NCBI RefSeq assembly: GCF_011090185.1
Contig: NZ_JAAFGS010000001.1
Location: forward strand, 62,001 to 126,000
Direction of reading: 5' to 3'
From: Saccharibacillus alkalitolerans
Lineage (GTDB): Bacteria; Bacillota; Bacilli; Paenibacillales; Paenibacillaceae
DNA: 64,000 nt
Shown here one piece after another: positions 36,024-45,052 of the stretch. The translations under genes were made by a program, and so were the position numbers. The notes under the pieces are model-generated. The model searched no databases. It was given only the letters and a program-made list of their open reading frames with translations, and was not told the origin of the DNA. Numbering within the stretch: position 1 is the first letter of the stretch; each line of letters begins with the position of its first letter.

Positions 36024-38257
36024 AGAAGTGGGCCGAATCGTTCAAGTCGTCCTGGTATACGGCGGTATCTACCGTATGGCTGCTGATTATTGCCATTCAA
36101 TGGCTGACTTATACGCGAACCATCTGGTTCGACGAAACGAATGCGCTCGTATTGGGCGTACTGACGGCAATAGCCGTTATTCACGTGCTGCTGCCGAGAT
36201 TTTCTTGGTTCCGGTTGGGACTCAAGGCGGCGACTTTCGTCGTCGTCATGTACGCGACGCTGAAGCGTTACGATGTTTTTGAGCCGGAAGGGGGATGGGC
36301 TTCCGCGTTGGAACAATTCGCCGAAGCGATGTTCCCTTACGTTTGGTTCGCCCTGCTCGCCTGGCTGCTGTTTGAATTTTGCATTCGGGCGGTAAACAGC
36401 CAGCGGCGCATCCTCGTTTTCGCATTTCTGAACATCGTGCCTATGGCGGCGCTGGATTCGTTTACCGTCGTCTCGCTTTGGAAGCAGGTCGCCTGGATCG
36501 TCTTCGCGACGATGGGATGGCTGGTATGCGATCATTTCCAGCGTTTCCAGTCGCGTTTTCCGCGAGGTTGGAAAGCGATCCGGCGCAACCCGTTCAAACT
36601 TCTGATCAATACGGCCGTCGTCTTTTCGCTCGTCATTCTGGCCGGCGTCAACATGCCGTTCGTGCAGCCGGTGCTGACCGATCCGTATACGGCCTGGAGA
36701 CAGATGCAGGGCACGTCGAACGTGGCGTTCAACGCGAGCGGGCTGCTGCAGGGACAGGCATCCGCTTCCGGTTACAGCCGGGAAGACGGGCAGCTCGGCG
36801 GCGGTTTCAATTTCGACTATACCCCGGTTATGACGGTCGAAACGACGGAACGAAGCTACTGGCGCGGAGAAACGAGGATGACGTACACCGGCAGCGGCTG
36901 GGATTCCGACAGCGGCTGGGGAGCGCTCGAAAACGTCATCCGCGAACAGAAGCTTGAACGCGAAGCCGCTCCGCTGATGCCGACGAAAACGATCCGGCAG
37001 CGGGTAACGATGCAAAGCGACTCGACATATCCGGTGCTTTTCGGCGCCTATTCGATCGACCGGCTGGAAAGCGTCGATATCGAAAACGGCGAAGCGCGCA
37101 TGCAGTGGAAGCCCGAGCAGGGCGAACTGCATTGGCAGGAGCGGGCGGGCCGCGGAGCCAAAGTGTATCCGAAGACGTACACGATTACGTCCGAGGTGCC
37201 GGTGATTCCGACGGAAAAGCTCGGCGCGGCGACATTCGAAGAACTGTATCCGGACGGGGTCGATCCTCGCTACGTGCAAGTGCCGCGCGGATTCCCGCAG
37301 CGGGTGACGGATTTGGCTTCGCAGGTGACGGAAAAGGGGCAAACGCCTTACGAAAAAGTGTATTTGCTTCAGCAGTACCTGCAGCAAAATTACTTGTATA
37401 CGAATAATCCGCCGCTGTCGCGCCGGCAAAGCGACGACTTCGTCGAAAGTTTTCTGTTCGACATCAAGGAAGGTTACTGCGATTACTTCTCGACCGCGAT
37501 GGTCATGATGGCCCGTTCGCAGGGCATTCCGGCCCGCTGGGTCAAAGGCTATTCGCCGGGCAATCCGTCGAGCGACATGCCGGAGCGATTCAGCGAAAAC
37601 AGCCTGGAGTACGAAGTGACGAACGCCAACGCCCACTCCTGGGCGGAAGTGTACTTCGGCGATTACGGCTGGGTGCCGGTGGAGGCGACGCGCGGTTTCA
37701 GCATGCCTCTGCTTCAGGAATCGGCCGCGCCGGCCGATGCCGACGTCACGGAGCAGCAGGAACAGCAGCCGGAACAGCCGGAAGAAGAGGTCGAGGAAGC
37801 CGCGGCCGTATCGCCGCAGGATAAAGACTCGAATCTCGTGCCGATCATCGTCGCCTCGGCGGCAGCCGTCGTGGCGGCCTGGGGCGTCTATCTGATGTGG
37901 GTTCGCCGCCGCTCGATCTACTTCTTCCTGATGGGACTGCGCATGGGCGGACCGCTCACTGCGGATCAGAAGATCGTGTTGGAGACGGAACGGTTCCTTC
38001 GCTTCCTGAAGCGCAAAGGCTTGAAGCGCGAAGCGCACGAAACGCTCAGGGAATCGGTAGCGCGCTGGGACAAGAAGGTAACGGGAGCGGAAGCCGCGCT
38101 GGCGCCGATCCTGATGCTGTTCGAAAAAGCCCGGTACAGTCCGGAGCGCATTACCGAAGCCGAATGGACGGAAATGCAGCGCTTGTCGTCGGATCTTAAG
38201 AAGAGCTGGAAAGGTTATTATCCGGTTTCGCCGAATTTGCCGCAATCCCATAGCTGA
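36020..38257 (+). CDS. Transglutaminase-like membrane protein (YebA/TgpA type)
   Basis: This 745-residue protein has a cluster of about six membrane segments in residues 12-215. An extracytoplasmic transglutaminase/protease-like core follows, with Cys487 in EGYCDYFSTAM, His in NANAHSWAEVYFG and Asp replaced by VEATRGF at the usual third position. An acidic Q/E-rich linker comes next, then one more membrane segment near 615-635 and a cytoplasmic DUF4129-like tail. It is the last gene of the moxR set. The third triad position reads Glu-Ala-Thr, common in this family. The substrate is unknown. Confidence 0.88.
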   Translation: MKKWAESFKSSWYTAVSTVWLLIIAIQWLTYTRTIWFDETNALVLGVLTAIAVIHVLLPRFSWFRLGLKAATFVVVMYATLKRYDVFEPEGGWASALEQFAEAMFPYVWFALLAWLLFEFCIRAVNSQRRILVFAFLNIVPMAALDSFTVVSLWKQVAWIVFATMGWLVCDHFQRFQSRFPRGWKAIRRNPFKLLINTAVVFSLVILAGVNMPFVQPVLTDPYTAWRQMQGTSNVAFNASGLLQGQASASGYSREDGQLGGGFNFDYTPVMTVETTERSYWRGETRMTYTGSGWDSDSGWGALENVIREQKLEREAAPLMPTKTIRQRVTMQSDSTYPVLFGAYSIDRLESVDIENGEARMQWKPEQGELHWQERAGRGAKVYPKTYTITSEVPVIPTEKLGAATFEELYPDGVDPRYVQVPRGFPQRVTDLASQVTEKGQTPYEKVYLLQQYLQQNYLYTNNPPLSRRQSDDFVESFLFDIKEGYCDYFSTAMVMMARSQGIPARWVKGYSPGNPSSDMPERFSENSLEYEVTNANAHSWAEVYFGDYGWVPVEATRGFSMPLLQESAAPADADVTEQQEQQPEQPEEEVEEAAAVSPQDKDSNLVPIIVASAAAVVAAWGVYLMWVRRRSIYFFLMGLRMGGPLTADQKIVLETERFLRFLKRKGLKREAHETLRESVARWDKKVTGAEAALAPILMLFEKARYSPERITEAEWTEMQRLSSDLKKSWKGYYPVSPNLPQSHS

Positions 38258-38282
38258 CGCGGAACGTTCGCTGTGATATAGT
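38254..38282 (+). promoter_or_regulatory. Probable promoter of the yqeG cluster
   Basis: CTGACG (38254-38259) and TATAGT (38277-38282) are 17 bp apart. The -35 box overlaps the stop codon of the preceding gene. The yqeG start is 80 bp downstream. Confidence 0.5.
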
Positions 38283-38362
38283 TTGAGTTTAAAGACTACT
38301 GAGACTGCTCCGGGCAGGCGCAAGCCGCCGTTCGGGGTAGGGGCTAACGAGGTGACCCGAAT

Positions 38363-38890
38363 TTGTTCGAAACACTGCTGCCGAAGCTTCAGGTCGACAC
38401 GGTATTCGATATCGATCTGGAGGACTTGTATAAGCGAGGCTACCGGGGAATCGTGACGGACCTGGACAACACCCTGGTCGGCGCGAAAGCTCCGAACGCC
38501 ACGCCCGAACTGATCGCATGGTTTGCGAAAGTAAAGGAACTCGGCTTCCAGCTGGTGATTGTATCCAACAATAATATGAACCGCGTGTCCGTCTTCGCGA
38601 CGCCGCTGGATATCCGTTTCGTGCATGGGGCCCGAAAGCCGTCCCATGCCCCGTTCCGCAAAGCGATGAAACTGATGGGACTGAACGAACAGCAGACGAT
38701 CGTGGTCGGCGATCAGCTTCTGACCGACGTGCTCGGAGGAAACAGGCTGGGTCTGTACACGGTGCTTGTGCTTCCGATCGCGATCGGCGACGAAGGCTGG
38801 CGCACGCGCTTTAATCGCCGGATCGAACGGATCGCGATTGCGCGTCTGCGCAAAATGGGCAAATGGCTCAAGGAGGAAAAAAAGAAATGA
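38363..38890 (+). CDS. yqeG: YqeG family HAD IIIA-type phosphatase
   Basis: This 175-residue HAD-fold protein has the catalytic motif TDLDNTLVG near residue 32, IVSNNN (motif II) and VVGDQLLTDV (motif IV). The start is TTG at 38363, supported by GAGGTGA 7 bp upstream and by conserved sequence beginning FETLLPKL. It leads the conserved yqeG-yqeH-aroE-yhbY-nadD-yqeK-rsfS cluster. Its stop overlaps the yqeH start as ATGA. The substrate is unknown. Confidence 0.92.
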   Translation: MFETLLPKLQVDTVFDIDLEDLYKRGYRGIVTDLDNTLVGAKAPNATPELIAWFAKVKELGFQLVIVSNNNMNRVSVFATPLDIRFVHGARKPSHAPFRKAMKLMGLNEQQTIVVGDQLLTDVLGGNRLGLYTVLVLPIAIGDEGWRTRFNRRIERIAIARLRKMGKWLKEEKKK

Positions 38891-40011
38891 CGGAAAGACT
38901 TGAAGGCTCCGCGGTAATCCGCTGCAGCGGATGCGGAGCTCCGCTTCAAACGGAAGATCCGGCCGCTGTCGGCTATATTCCGCAGTTGAAAGAAGAGGGG
39001 GCGCAGATCTGTCGGCGCTGCTTCCGCATCAAAAATTACAATGAAGTCGCCTCGGTTGCGGTAAACCAGGACGAGTTTCTGCGCATGCTCGGCCAGATCG
39101 GCGAACGCAAAGCGCTCGTGATCCACATTGTCGACTTGTTCGATTTCCAGGGCAGCGTCATTACCGGACTGCAGCGCTTCGTCGGCAGCAATCCGGTTAT
39201 TCTCGCGGTCAACAAGATCGATCTGCTGCCCAAAGTCACGAACTGGAACAAAGTTCGGAATTGGGTGCAAAAGCAGGCGAAGGAACTGGGACTGAAAACC
39301 GAGGAGATCGTGCTGTGCAGCGCGAAGAAAAATCTCGGGTTCGACCGGCTGCTCCAGGAAGTGGCGGAGCGCCGCGGCGATCGCGACGTATACGTCGTCG
39401 GCGCGACCAATGTCGGCAAGTCCACGCTGATCAACCGCCTGATTACCGATTACAGCGACCTGGAAGAAGAGCTGACGACTTCCCGTTATCCGGGAACGAC
39501 GCTCGATATGGTTAATATTCCGCTCGACGACGGGCATTATATTGTCGATACGCCGGGAATCGTGTATCCGTCCCGTTATACGGAACTGGTCACGCCGGGC
39601 GATCTGGTCAAGATCATGCCGGAGAAGCCGCTCAAGCCGGCCGTTTATCAGCTCAACGAAGGTCAGACGCTCTTTATCGGCGGCTTGGCGCGCTTCGACT
39701 TTATCGAAGGGGAGCATCAATCGTTCACGTTCTATACGAGCGGAGCGCTGAAGCTGCACCGGACGAAGCTGGGCCGCGCCGACGAACTGTACGCCGATCA
39801 TATCGGCGAAATGCTGACGCCTCCTTCCCGCGAGCATTTGGAAGATCTGCCCGAATGGACGCGCCACGAATTCCGCGTTCCGAAGGGCGGAGCGCAGGAT
39901 CTGTTCATTTCGGGCCTGGGCTGGGTCCGGGCGAACGGCCAGAGCGGAGCGAAAGTGGCGGTACACGCGCCGAAGGGCGTCAAAGTGATTATGCGCGGCT
40001 CGCTCGTCTAA
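38887..40011 (+). CDS. yqeH: Ribosome biogenesis GTPase YqeH
   Basis: YqeH is a circularly permuted GTPase needed for 30S subunit assembly. The 374-residue protein has an N-terminal zinc finger (CSGCGAPL and CRRCFRI). The GTPase motifs follow in permuted order, with G4 (AVNKIDLL) before G1 (GATNVGKST) and G3 (DTPGI). A C-terminal RNA-binding domain follows. The ATG at 38887 has AAGGAGG 10 bp upstream and overlaps the yqeG stop. The longer frame at 38863 was rejected. Confidence 0.95.
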   Translation: MTERLEGSAVIRCSGCGAPLQTEDPAAVGYIPQLKEEGAQICRRCFRIKNYNEVASVAVNQDEFLRMLGQIGERKALVIHIVDLFDFQGSVITGLQRFVGSNPVILAVNKIDLLPKVTNWNKVRNWVQKQAKELGLKTEEIVLCSAKKNLGFDRLLQEVAERRGDRDVYVVGATNVGKSTLINRLITDYSDLEEELTTSRYPGTTLDMVNIPLDDGHYIVDTPGIVYPSRYTELVTPGDLVKIMPEKPLKPAVYQLNEGQTLFIGGLARFDFIEGEHQSFTFYTSGALKLHRTKLGRADELYADHIGEMLTPPSREHLEDLPEWTRHEFRVPKGGAQDLFISGLGWVRANGQSGAKVAVHAPKGVKVIMRGSLV

Positions 40012-40042
40012 AGCGAAAGCGCCGCCGACGGGAGGAAGAAGC

Positions 40043-40918
40043 GTGAACCAAGGAACGATGCGTCCGCTGAAGCTCGGCGTGATCGGCGATCCGATCGCCC
40101 ATTCCAAGTCGCCGATCATGCATGCGGCAGCTCTTCGCGAACGCGGCATTGCCGGCGATTACGAAGCGCTGCATGTGAAGCCGGAACAATTGGAAGCCGC
40201 GATCGCGGCCGTCCGCGAAGAGGAATACCGGGGGATCAACGTAACGATTCCGCACAAGGAGCAGGTCATGCGGTATCTCGACGAGCTGGGCGAAGACGCC
40301 CTGCGGATCGGAGCCGTCAACACGATCGTGAACGAGAACGGCCGTCTGATCGGCCGCAATACGGACGGGATCGGTTATGTCCGTTCCTTGAAGGAAGAGG
40401 CGGCGGCCGAACTTGCGGGCCGCCGCATCGTCGTGCTCGGCGCCGGCGGCGCCGCGCGGGGGATCGTTTACGCGCTGGCATCCGAAGCCCCGCAGCGCGT
40501 CACGCTGCTCAACCGAACGACGGAGCGCGCAAAAGCGCTGGCCCGGGAATGGAGCGATCTCGCCGATATCGCGGCGCTGCCGTCCGATCGCGCGGCGGAA
40601 GCGCTAAGGGATGCGGACATCGTGATCAACACGACTTCCGTCGGCATGCATCCTCATGTCGACGAAGTGCCGATCGATCCGTCGCTGCTTCGCGGCACGG
40701 AAATCGTCAGCGACCTGATCTACAATCCGCTGGAGACGAAGCTGCTTCGCCTGGCGGGAGAGAAGGGATGCCGCATTCACGGCGGCCTGGGCATGTTCGT
40801 GTATCAGGGCGCTTATGCGTTTGAATACTGGACGGGAGTTTCCGCTCCGGCGGAAGCGATGCGCAGAGCGGTATTGGAGAGCATGAATACGGGAACAAAT
40901 TGGGTAAAAGAACGGTAA
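40043..40918 (+). CDS. aroE: Shikimate dehydrogenase (NADP+)
   Basis: AroE reduces 3-dehydroshikimate to shikimate in aromatic amino acid synthesis. The 291-residue protein has the substrate loop HSKSPIMHAAA near residue 21, NVTIPHKE with the catalytic lysine near residue 72, GAVNTIVNEN and NTDGIGYVRSL. The cofactor loop is GAGGAARGI, and NRTTERAK is typical for NADP. The start is GTG at 40043 with GGGAGGAAG upstream. It follows yqeH by 31 bp. Confidence 0.95.
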   Translation: MNQGTMRPLKLGVIGDPIAHSKSPIMHAAALRERGIAGDYEALHVKPEQLEAAIAAVREEEYRGINVTIPHKEQVMRYLDELGEDALRIGAVNTIVNENGRLIGRNTDGIGYVRSLKEEAAAELAGRRIVVLGAGGAARGIVYALASEAPQRVTLLNRTTERAKALAREWSDLADIAALPSDRAAEALRDADIVINTTSVGMHPHVDEVPIDPSLLRGTEIVSDLIYNPLETKLLRLAGEKGCRIHGGLGMFVYQGAYAFEYWTGVSAPAEAMRRAVLESMNTGTNWVKER

Positions 40919-40928
40919 GAATCATACA

Positions 40929-40963
40929 GCCGCTCCGCCCCGCAAGGGAGCGGCGGCATTTTT
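40929..40963 (+). terminator. Hairpin with T-run between aroE and yhbY
   Basis: GCCGCTCC (40929-40936) pairs with GGAGCGGC (40947-40954), followed by GGCATTTTT. It looks like an intrinsic terminator inside the cluster and may partly separate aroE from the downstream genes. Confidence 0.7.
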
Positions 40964-40988
40964 CAAAAAAGAGGAGTCCATTACACTT

Positions 40989-41279
40989 ATGCTGACAGGC
41001 AAACAGAAACGCTATTTGCGCTCGCAGGCGCATCATCTCAACCCGATCTTCCAGATCGGCAAGGGAGGCATCAACGAACAGCTCGTACGTCACGTCAACG
41101 AGGCGATCGAAATGCGCGAACTGCTCAAAGTATCGGTATTGAACAACTGCGACGAAGAACCGAAAGAACTCGGTCCGGAACTGGCCGAAGCCGCGGAAGC
41201 GGAACTGGTGCAGGTGATCGGCCGGACGATCATTTTGTACAAAGAATCGCGGGAACACAAGCAAATCGAACTGCCGTAA
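40989..41279 (+). CDS. yhbY: YhbY/YqeI family ribosome assembly RNA-binding protein
   Basis: This 96-residue CRM-domain protein binds pre-50S ribosomal RNA. It begins LTGKQKRYLRSQAHHLNPI and contains the GxxG loop as IGKGGIN near residue 25. It ends with VIGRTIILYKESRE. Size is standard. AGAGGAG precedes the ATG. It lies between aroE and nadD, as in B. subtilis (yqeI). Confidence 0.95.
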   Translation: MLTGKQKRYLRSQAHHLNPIFQIGKGGINEQLVRHVNEAIEMRELLKVSVLNNCDEEPKELGPELAEAAEAELVQVIGRTIILYKESREHKQIELP

Positions 41280-41332
41280 CCAAGCGGCGGCGCTTCGGGA
41301 AAGCCCGGAGCGAGTCGGAGGAGTGAAGGCGT

Positions 41333-41935
41333 ATGAAGATCGGAATCATGGGCGGCACGTTCGATCCCATCCATATCGGACACCTGGTTGCCGCCGAAAC
41401 GGTGCGCGAGGGGCTCGGTCTGGACGAAGTTTGGTTCATGCCGTCCCATATCCCTCCGCATAAAGCCGAAGCCGGTTTTTCCGGCGAAGAACGGATGCAT
41501 ATGGTGGAACTGGCAATCGGTACCCAGCCGGCATTCCGTACGCTCGACATCGAACTGCGCCGGGGAGGCGTCTCTTACACCGTGGATACGATGAGCGAGC
41601 TGGCGGGAAAATATCCGGATGCTCGTTTTCATTTCATTATCGGCACGGATATGGTCAACTACTTGCCGAAATGGGAACGGATCGAGGAATTGGCCGGACT
41701 GACCCGCTTTGCGGCGGTCGGCCGAGCGGGATACGAGCTGGATAAGGAGCATCTTCCGGCCGCGGTGGCGGAAGTGATCGACTATTTCGACATGCCGCAG
41801 CTGGAGCTTTCTTCGACGGAGATTCGCGGACGGTTGAAAAAGGGACGGTCGACCCGCTATCTCGTGCCGGAGAAAGTACACGATTATTTGCAAAGGAGCG
41901 GGAGTCATGCGGCATACGCGGGAACAACTGATTGA
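41333..41935 (+). CDS. nadD: Nicotinate-nucleotide adenylyltransferase
   Basis: NadD joins ATP and nicotinate mononucleotide to deamido-NAD. The 200-residue protein has the nucleotidyltransferase motif GGTFDPIHIGHL at residues 7-18, PPHK near residue 45 and the C-terminal SSTEIRGRL. GGAGGAG precedes the ATG. Its end overlaps the yqeK start by 29 bp. Confidence 0.96.
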   Translation: MKIGIMGGTFDPIHIGHLVAAETVREGLGLDEVWFMPSHIPPHKAEAGFSGEERMHMVELAIGTQPAFRTLDIELRRGGVSYTVDTMSELAGKYPDARFHFIIGTDMVNYLPKWERIEELAGLTRFAAVGRAGYELDKEHLPAAVAEVIDYFDMPQLELSSTEIRGRLKKGRSTRYLVPEKVHDYLQRSGSHAAYAGTTD

Positions 41936-42527
41936 GGAAGTCTCTTCCCAGATGCCGGCCAAACGCTGGAAACACACATTGGGCGTCATGCAGTCCGCGA
42001 TCGAGCTGGCGGAGCGCTACGGCGCCGATCCGCAGCGGGCTGAGCTTGCGGCGATCATTCACGACGTCGCGAAATATTGGCCGATTCAGCGTCAGGCCGC
42101 GGTCATTGCGGACAACGGCCTGAATGCCGATCTGCTGAACTACGACGCTCCGATGTGGCATTCCGAAGTGGGCGCTTATGTGGCGGAGCACGAATACGGC
42201 ATCGAAGACCGGGAAGTCGTCGACGCCATCCGCTATCATACGTCGGGCCGCGAAGGCATGACCCTGCTGGACAAAATAGTATGCTTGGCCGACTATATCG
42301 AGCCGGGCCGCGATTTTCCGGGTGTGGATTTGATTCGGGAAAAAGCTAGGCTCAGCTTGGAAGAAGGATTGATTGCCGGTTTCGACTCCACGCTGCGCGT
42401 GCTGGTCGAACGGGGACAAACGATATTTCCGACAACGGTGCTGGCCCGAAACGATCTGATCCGTCAGCTTGCCGAGCGCGAGCAGGCGGGACAGTCGAAG
42501 CCGGTCGCCGAAAACAGGGGAGGATAA
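41907..42527 (+). CDS. yqeK: YqeK family HD-domain hydrolase
   Basis: This 206-residue HD-domain protein belongs to a family described as diadenosine tetraphosphate hydrolases. Metal residues are visible as His in RWKHTLGVM, HD in AIIHDVAKYW, His in MWHSEVGA and the later YHTSGREG and LADYIEPGR. The start lies inside nadD behind AAAGGAG, and the stop is 3 bp before rsfS. Confidence 0.93.
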   Translation: MRHTREQLIEEVSSQMPAKRWKHTLGVMQSAIELAERYGADPQRAELAAIIHDVAKYWPIQRQAAVIADNGLNADLLNYDAPMWHSEVGAYVAEHEYGIEDREVVDAIRYHTSGREGMTLLDKIVCLADYIEPGRDFPGVDLIREKARLSLEEGLIAGFDSTLRVLVERGQTIFPTTVLARNDLIRQLAEREQAGQSKPVAENRGG

Positions 42528-42530
42528 CGA

Positions 42531-42878
42531 ATGAGTGTAAACCCAAAAGAACTGCTTCAAATCGCGACGGAGGCCGTCTCGGATAAAAAAGCGATGAACG
42601 TCGTCGCGCTGGACCTGACCGGCATCTCGCTCGTCGCGGACTATTTCGTGGTCTGCCACGGCAACTCCGATACGCAGGTGCAGGCAATCGCCACCGAAGT
42701 GCGCAAGCGCGCGCAGGACGCCGGCGCGCATATCCGCGGCATCGAGGGCATGGATTCGGCACGCTGGGTGCTGATGGATCTGGGCGATGTAATCGTGCAT
42801 ATCTTCCATCGCGACGAACGCGAATACTACAACATCGAGCGCGTCTGGTCGGATGCGAAAGTGGTGGAAACGGTATGA
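42531..42878 (+). CDS. rsfS: Ribosomal silencing factor
   Basis: RsfS binds L14 (uL14) and blocks subunit joining during starvation. The 115-residue protein contains the family block VVALDLTGISLVADYFVVC at residues 24-42. It also has WVLMDLGDVIVHIF and the end EREYYNIERVW. The stop overlaps the next start as ATGA. Confidence 0.96.
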   Translation: MSVNPKELLQIATEAVSDKKAMNVVALDLTGISLVADYFVVCHGNSDTQVQAIATEVRKRAQDAGAHIRGIEGMDSARWVLMDLGDVIVHIFHRDEREYYNIERVWSDAKVVETV

Positions 42879-43789
42879 GTTTGGAAGCGGGCACCGTCGT
42901 CAGGCTGAAGGTGGCGCGGGAAGTATCGCCGCACGGCTTTTTCATGACGGACGGCGAGGAAGAGGTGCTGCTTCCGTATACGGAACGCACCGGCAATATG
43001 AAGTTTCGCCCGGGACAGGAGACGGAAGTGTTCATTCACCACGATTCCGAAGACCGGTTGATCGCGACGATGAAAAAACCGCTGCTGACGTTCGGGGAGA
43101 TCGCCGCGCTGGAAGTGGCGGATATCCATCCTCGGCTCGGCTGCTTCCTGGAAATGGGACTCGGCCGTCAGCTGCTGCTGCCGAAGCGCGAGATGCCGGA
43201 AATGCCGGAACTGCAGCCCGAAGTGGGCGACCGCGTCTTCGTGCGCATGGATCGCGATAAGCAGGGCCGTCTGCTCGCCCGCAGCTGCGGGGAAGAAGAG
43301 CTGTCGCCGCTGTGCTTCAACGCGCCGGAATCGTGGAAGAATCAGTGGATGAAAGCGACGGTCTACCGGCCGCTGCAGATGGGCACGTTCGTCATTATCG
43401 ACGGCGGAGTGCTGGGCTTCGGCGCGATCGGTCTGATTCATTCGTCCGAACGGCCGCGTCCGCTTCGTTTGGGCGAAGTCGTAGACGTGCGGGTAGCTCG
43501 CATCCGCGAAGAGGACGGCCGGGCCAACTTGTCGATGGCTCAGCCGAAAGAGATCGGCATGGACCAGGACGCCGAGAAAATCTTGGCGTTTATGCGCGGA
43601 CGCGAAGGCGGCGCAATGCCGTATTCGGACAGCACCGCTCCCGACATCATCAAACTTCGATTCGGCATCAGCAAAGCGGCGTTCAAGCGCGCTTTGGGCC
43701 GGCTCATGAAACAGGGCCTGATCGAGCAGGAAGATAACTGGACGCGTTTGAAGACGGGCGGCGAAGAGGCTTCCGGTTCGGAAAACTAA
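42875..43789 (+). CDS. CvfB/YitL-type S1 RNA-binding protein
   Basis: This 304-residue protein has tandem S1-like domains. The first starts at VVRLKVAREVSPHGFFM, and the third has VIIDGGVLGFGAIGLIHSSE. A C-terminal winged-helix domain includes KLRFGISKAAFKRALGRL. These are the features of the CvfB virulence/regulatory RNA-binding family. It overlaps rsfS by 4 bp. In B. subtilis yqeM follows rsfS directly, so here this gene is inserted in the cluster. Its RNA targets are unknown. Confidence 0.88.
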   Translation: MSLEAGTVVRLKVAREVSPHGFFMTDGEEEVLLPYTERTGNMKFRPGQETEVFIHHDSEDRLIATMKKPLLTFGEIAALEVADIHPRLGCFLEMGLGRQLLLPKREMPEMPELQPEVGDRVFVRMDRDKQGRLLARSCGEEELSPLCFNAPESWKNQWMKATVYRPLQMGTFVIIDGGVLGFGAIGLIHSSERPRPLRLGEVVDVRVARIREEDGRANLSMAQPKEIGMDQDAEKILAFMRGREGGAMPYSDSTAPDIIKLRFGISKAAFKRALGRLMKQGLIEQEDNWTRLKTGGEEASGSEN

Positions 43790-43820
43790 GCGGAACAGCG
43801 GATTTATACGGCACGAACAG

Positions 43821-43858
43821 AACGGCTCGTTTCCCGATCAGGAAAGAGCCGTTTTTTT
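43821..43858 (+). terminator. Terminator after the cvfB-like gene
   Basis: AACGGCTC (43821-43828) pairs with GAGCCGTT (43846-43853), with an inner TTTCC/GGAAA stem. Seven T follow. It separates the methyltransferase gene from the cluster. Confidence 0.9.
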
Positions 43859-43876
43859 GCGGAAAGGGGCAGGGAA

Positions 43877-44653
43877 ATGTCTTACGGAAAATTCGCGTAC
43901 GTCTATGACGAGCTGATGCAGGACATGCCGTACGCCAAGTGGAAAAGATTCGCGCTCGAAGCGTGGGAAAAGCACGGGAATCCGCGGAACGTGGTCGAGC
44001 TGGGCTGCGGCACCGGCACGCTGACGGTCATGCTCGCCGAGCAGGGTTACGGCATGATCGGCATCGATCTGTCGGAAGATATGCTGGCCGTCGCGCAGGA
44101 CAAAGCGGAGGAGCGCCCGCCGCTGCAGGGACTGCTGCGCAGCGGGAGTCTGCGCTTCGTGCGTCAGGACATGACGGAATGGATGACGCCGGAACCCGCG
44201 GATTCGGTTATCTCGTTCTGCGACTGCCTGAACTATCTGACCGAACCGGAGCAGGTCGAAGCGGCGTTCCGCGCGACTTATGAAGGGCTCAAGCCCGGAG
44301 GAACGTTCCTGTTCGACGTGCATCATCAGAATACGCTGCGGCGCTATGAGGAAGAGCAGCCGTTCGTGCTGGACGAAGAAGGCATCTCGTACATTTGGAC
44401 ATGCGGCATGGACGAGGAACGCGAGGAGATCGAGCATCATCTGCGGATTTTCGTGCGCCGCGACAATGACGCGGCCGCGGCGCATGTCTATGATCGCTTC
44501 GACGAAGTGCATGTGGAACGCGCCTACGACCCGCAGTGGCTGCGGGAGGCGCTGCTTCGAGTCGGTTTTTCGGAGGCCGAATGCTACGCGGACTTCGAAT
44601 GGCGGGCGCCGGACGAAGACGCGGAGCGGTTGTTTTTCGTGGCGGTAAAATAG
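43877..44653 (+). CDS. Class I SAM-dependent methyltransferase (YqeM type)
   Basis: This 258-residue protein begins YGKFAYVYDELMQDMPYAKW and has the SAM-binding motif VVELGCGTGTL near residue 39. Motif II is MIGIDLSEDML. It corresponds to yqeM, which ends the yqe cluster in B. subtilis. The methyl acceptor is unknown. It stands between two terminators, so it is probably transcribed alone or by read-through. Confidence 0.88.
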   Translation: MSYGKFAYVYDELMQDMPYAKWKRFALEAWEKHGNPRNVVELGCGTGTLTVMLAEQGYGMIGIDLSEDMLAVAQDKAEERPPLQGLLRSGSLRFVRQDMTEWMTPEPADSVISFCDCLNYLTEPEQVEAAFRATYEGLKPGGTFLFDVHHQNTLRRYEEEQPFVLDEEGISYIWTCGMDEEREEIEHHLRIFVRRDNDAAAAHVYDRFDEVHVERAYDPQWLREALLRVGFSEAECYADFEWRAPDEDAERLFFVAVK

Positions 44654-44668
44654 GAAACCGGCAGCAGC

Positions 44669-44703
44669 AAAAAAGCTTTCCCCTTCCGGGGAAAGCTTTT
44701 TTT
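44669..44703. terminator. Bidirectional terminator
   Basis: AAGCTTTCCCC (44673-44683) pairs with its complement at 44688-44698 around a TTCC loop, flanked by A-run and T-run on the two sides. It serves the methyltransferase gene and probably the small minus-strand gene. Confidence 0.92.
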
Positions 44704-44760
44704 GCTTGCGCGCGATCGGCATCGGCGTTCGCGTCTTATAGAGCCGCCGCTTTCGCCCTT

Positions 44761-44958
44761 TTACAGTCCGTCGATCAGCAGCAGCAGCGTCGCGATCAGA
44801 AGAAAGACCATGCCCGCCATCCGGCTCAGCGCCAGGAAGGACGAATTCGGTTGAGAACTTCCCCCGGCGGTGCGCCCGTAACGCATGCGCCAGACGAGCT
44901 GCGGAGTCAGCACATTCACCGCTCCGATCGCCACCAGCACAAAGAAAAGCAGGAACAT
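44761..44958 (-). CDS. Small two-helix membrane protein (DUF6199-like)
   Basis: This 65-residue protein has hydrophobic helices at about residues 1-18 and 45-64. A conserved-looking middle, LVWRMRYGRTAGG, is followed by SRMAGMVFLL. This layout resembles the DUF6199 family of small Firmicute membrane proteins. AAAGGGG is about 11 bp before the ATG. The function is unknown. Confidence 0.65.
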   Translation of the reverse strand: MFLLFFVLVAIGAVNVLTPQLVWRMRYGRTAGGSSQPNSSFLALSRMAGMVFLLIATLLLLIDGL

Positions 44959-45052
44959 GGGTTCCGTCAGCCCCTTTCCGGAAAAGCGTTGTCCTCGTTA
45001 TACGCGGGAAAAGGCAGAAAGTTCCTGTTGCTTCGCTTGGTTTCGAAAGGAT

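Noticed and set aside
35966-38647. 893-codon minus-strand frame opposite the transglutaminase gene
   Set aside because: Shadow frame. The sense strand carries a complete, motif-bearing operon.
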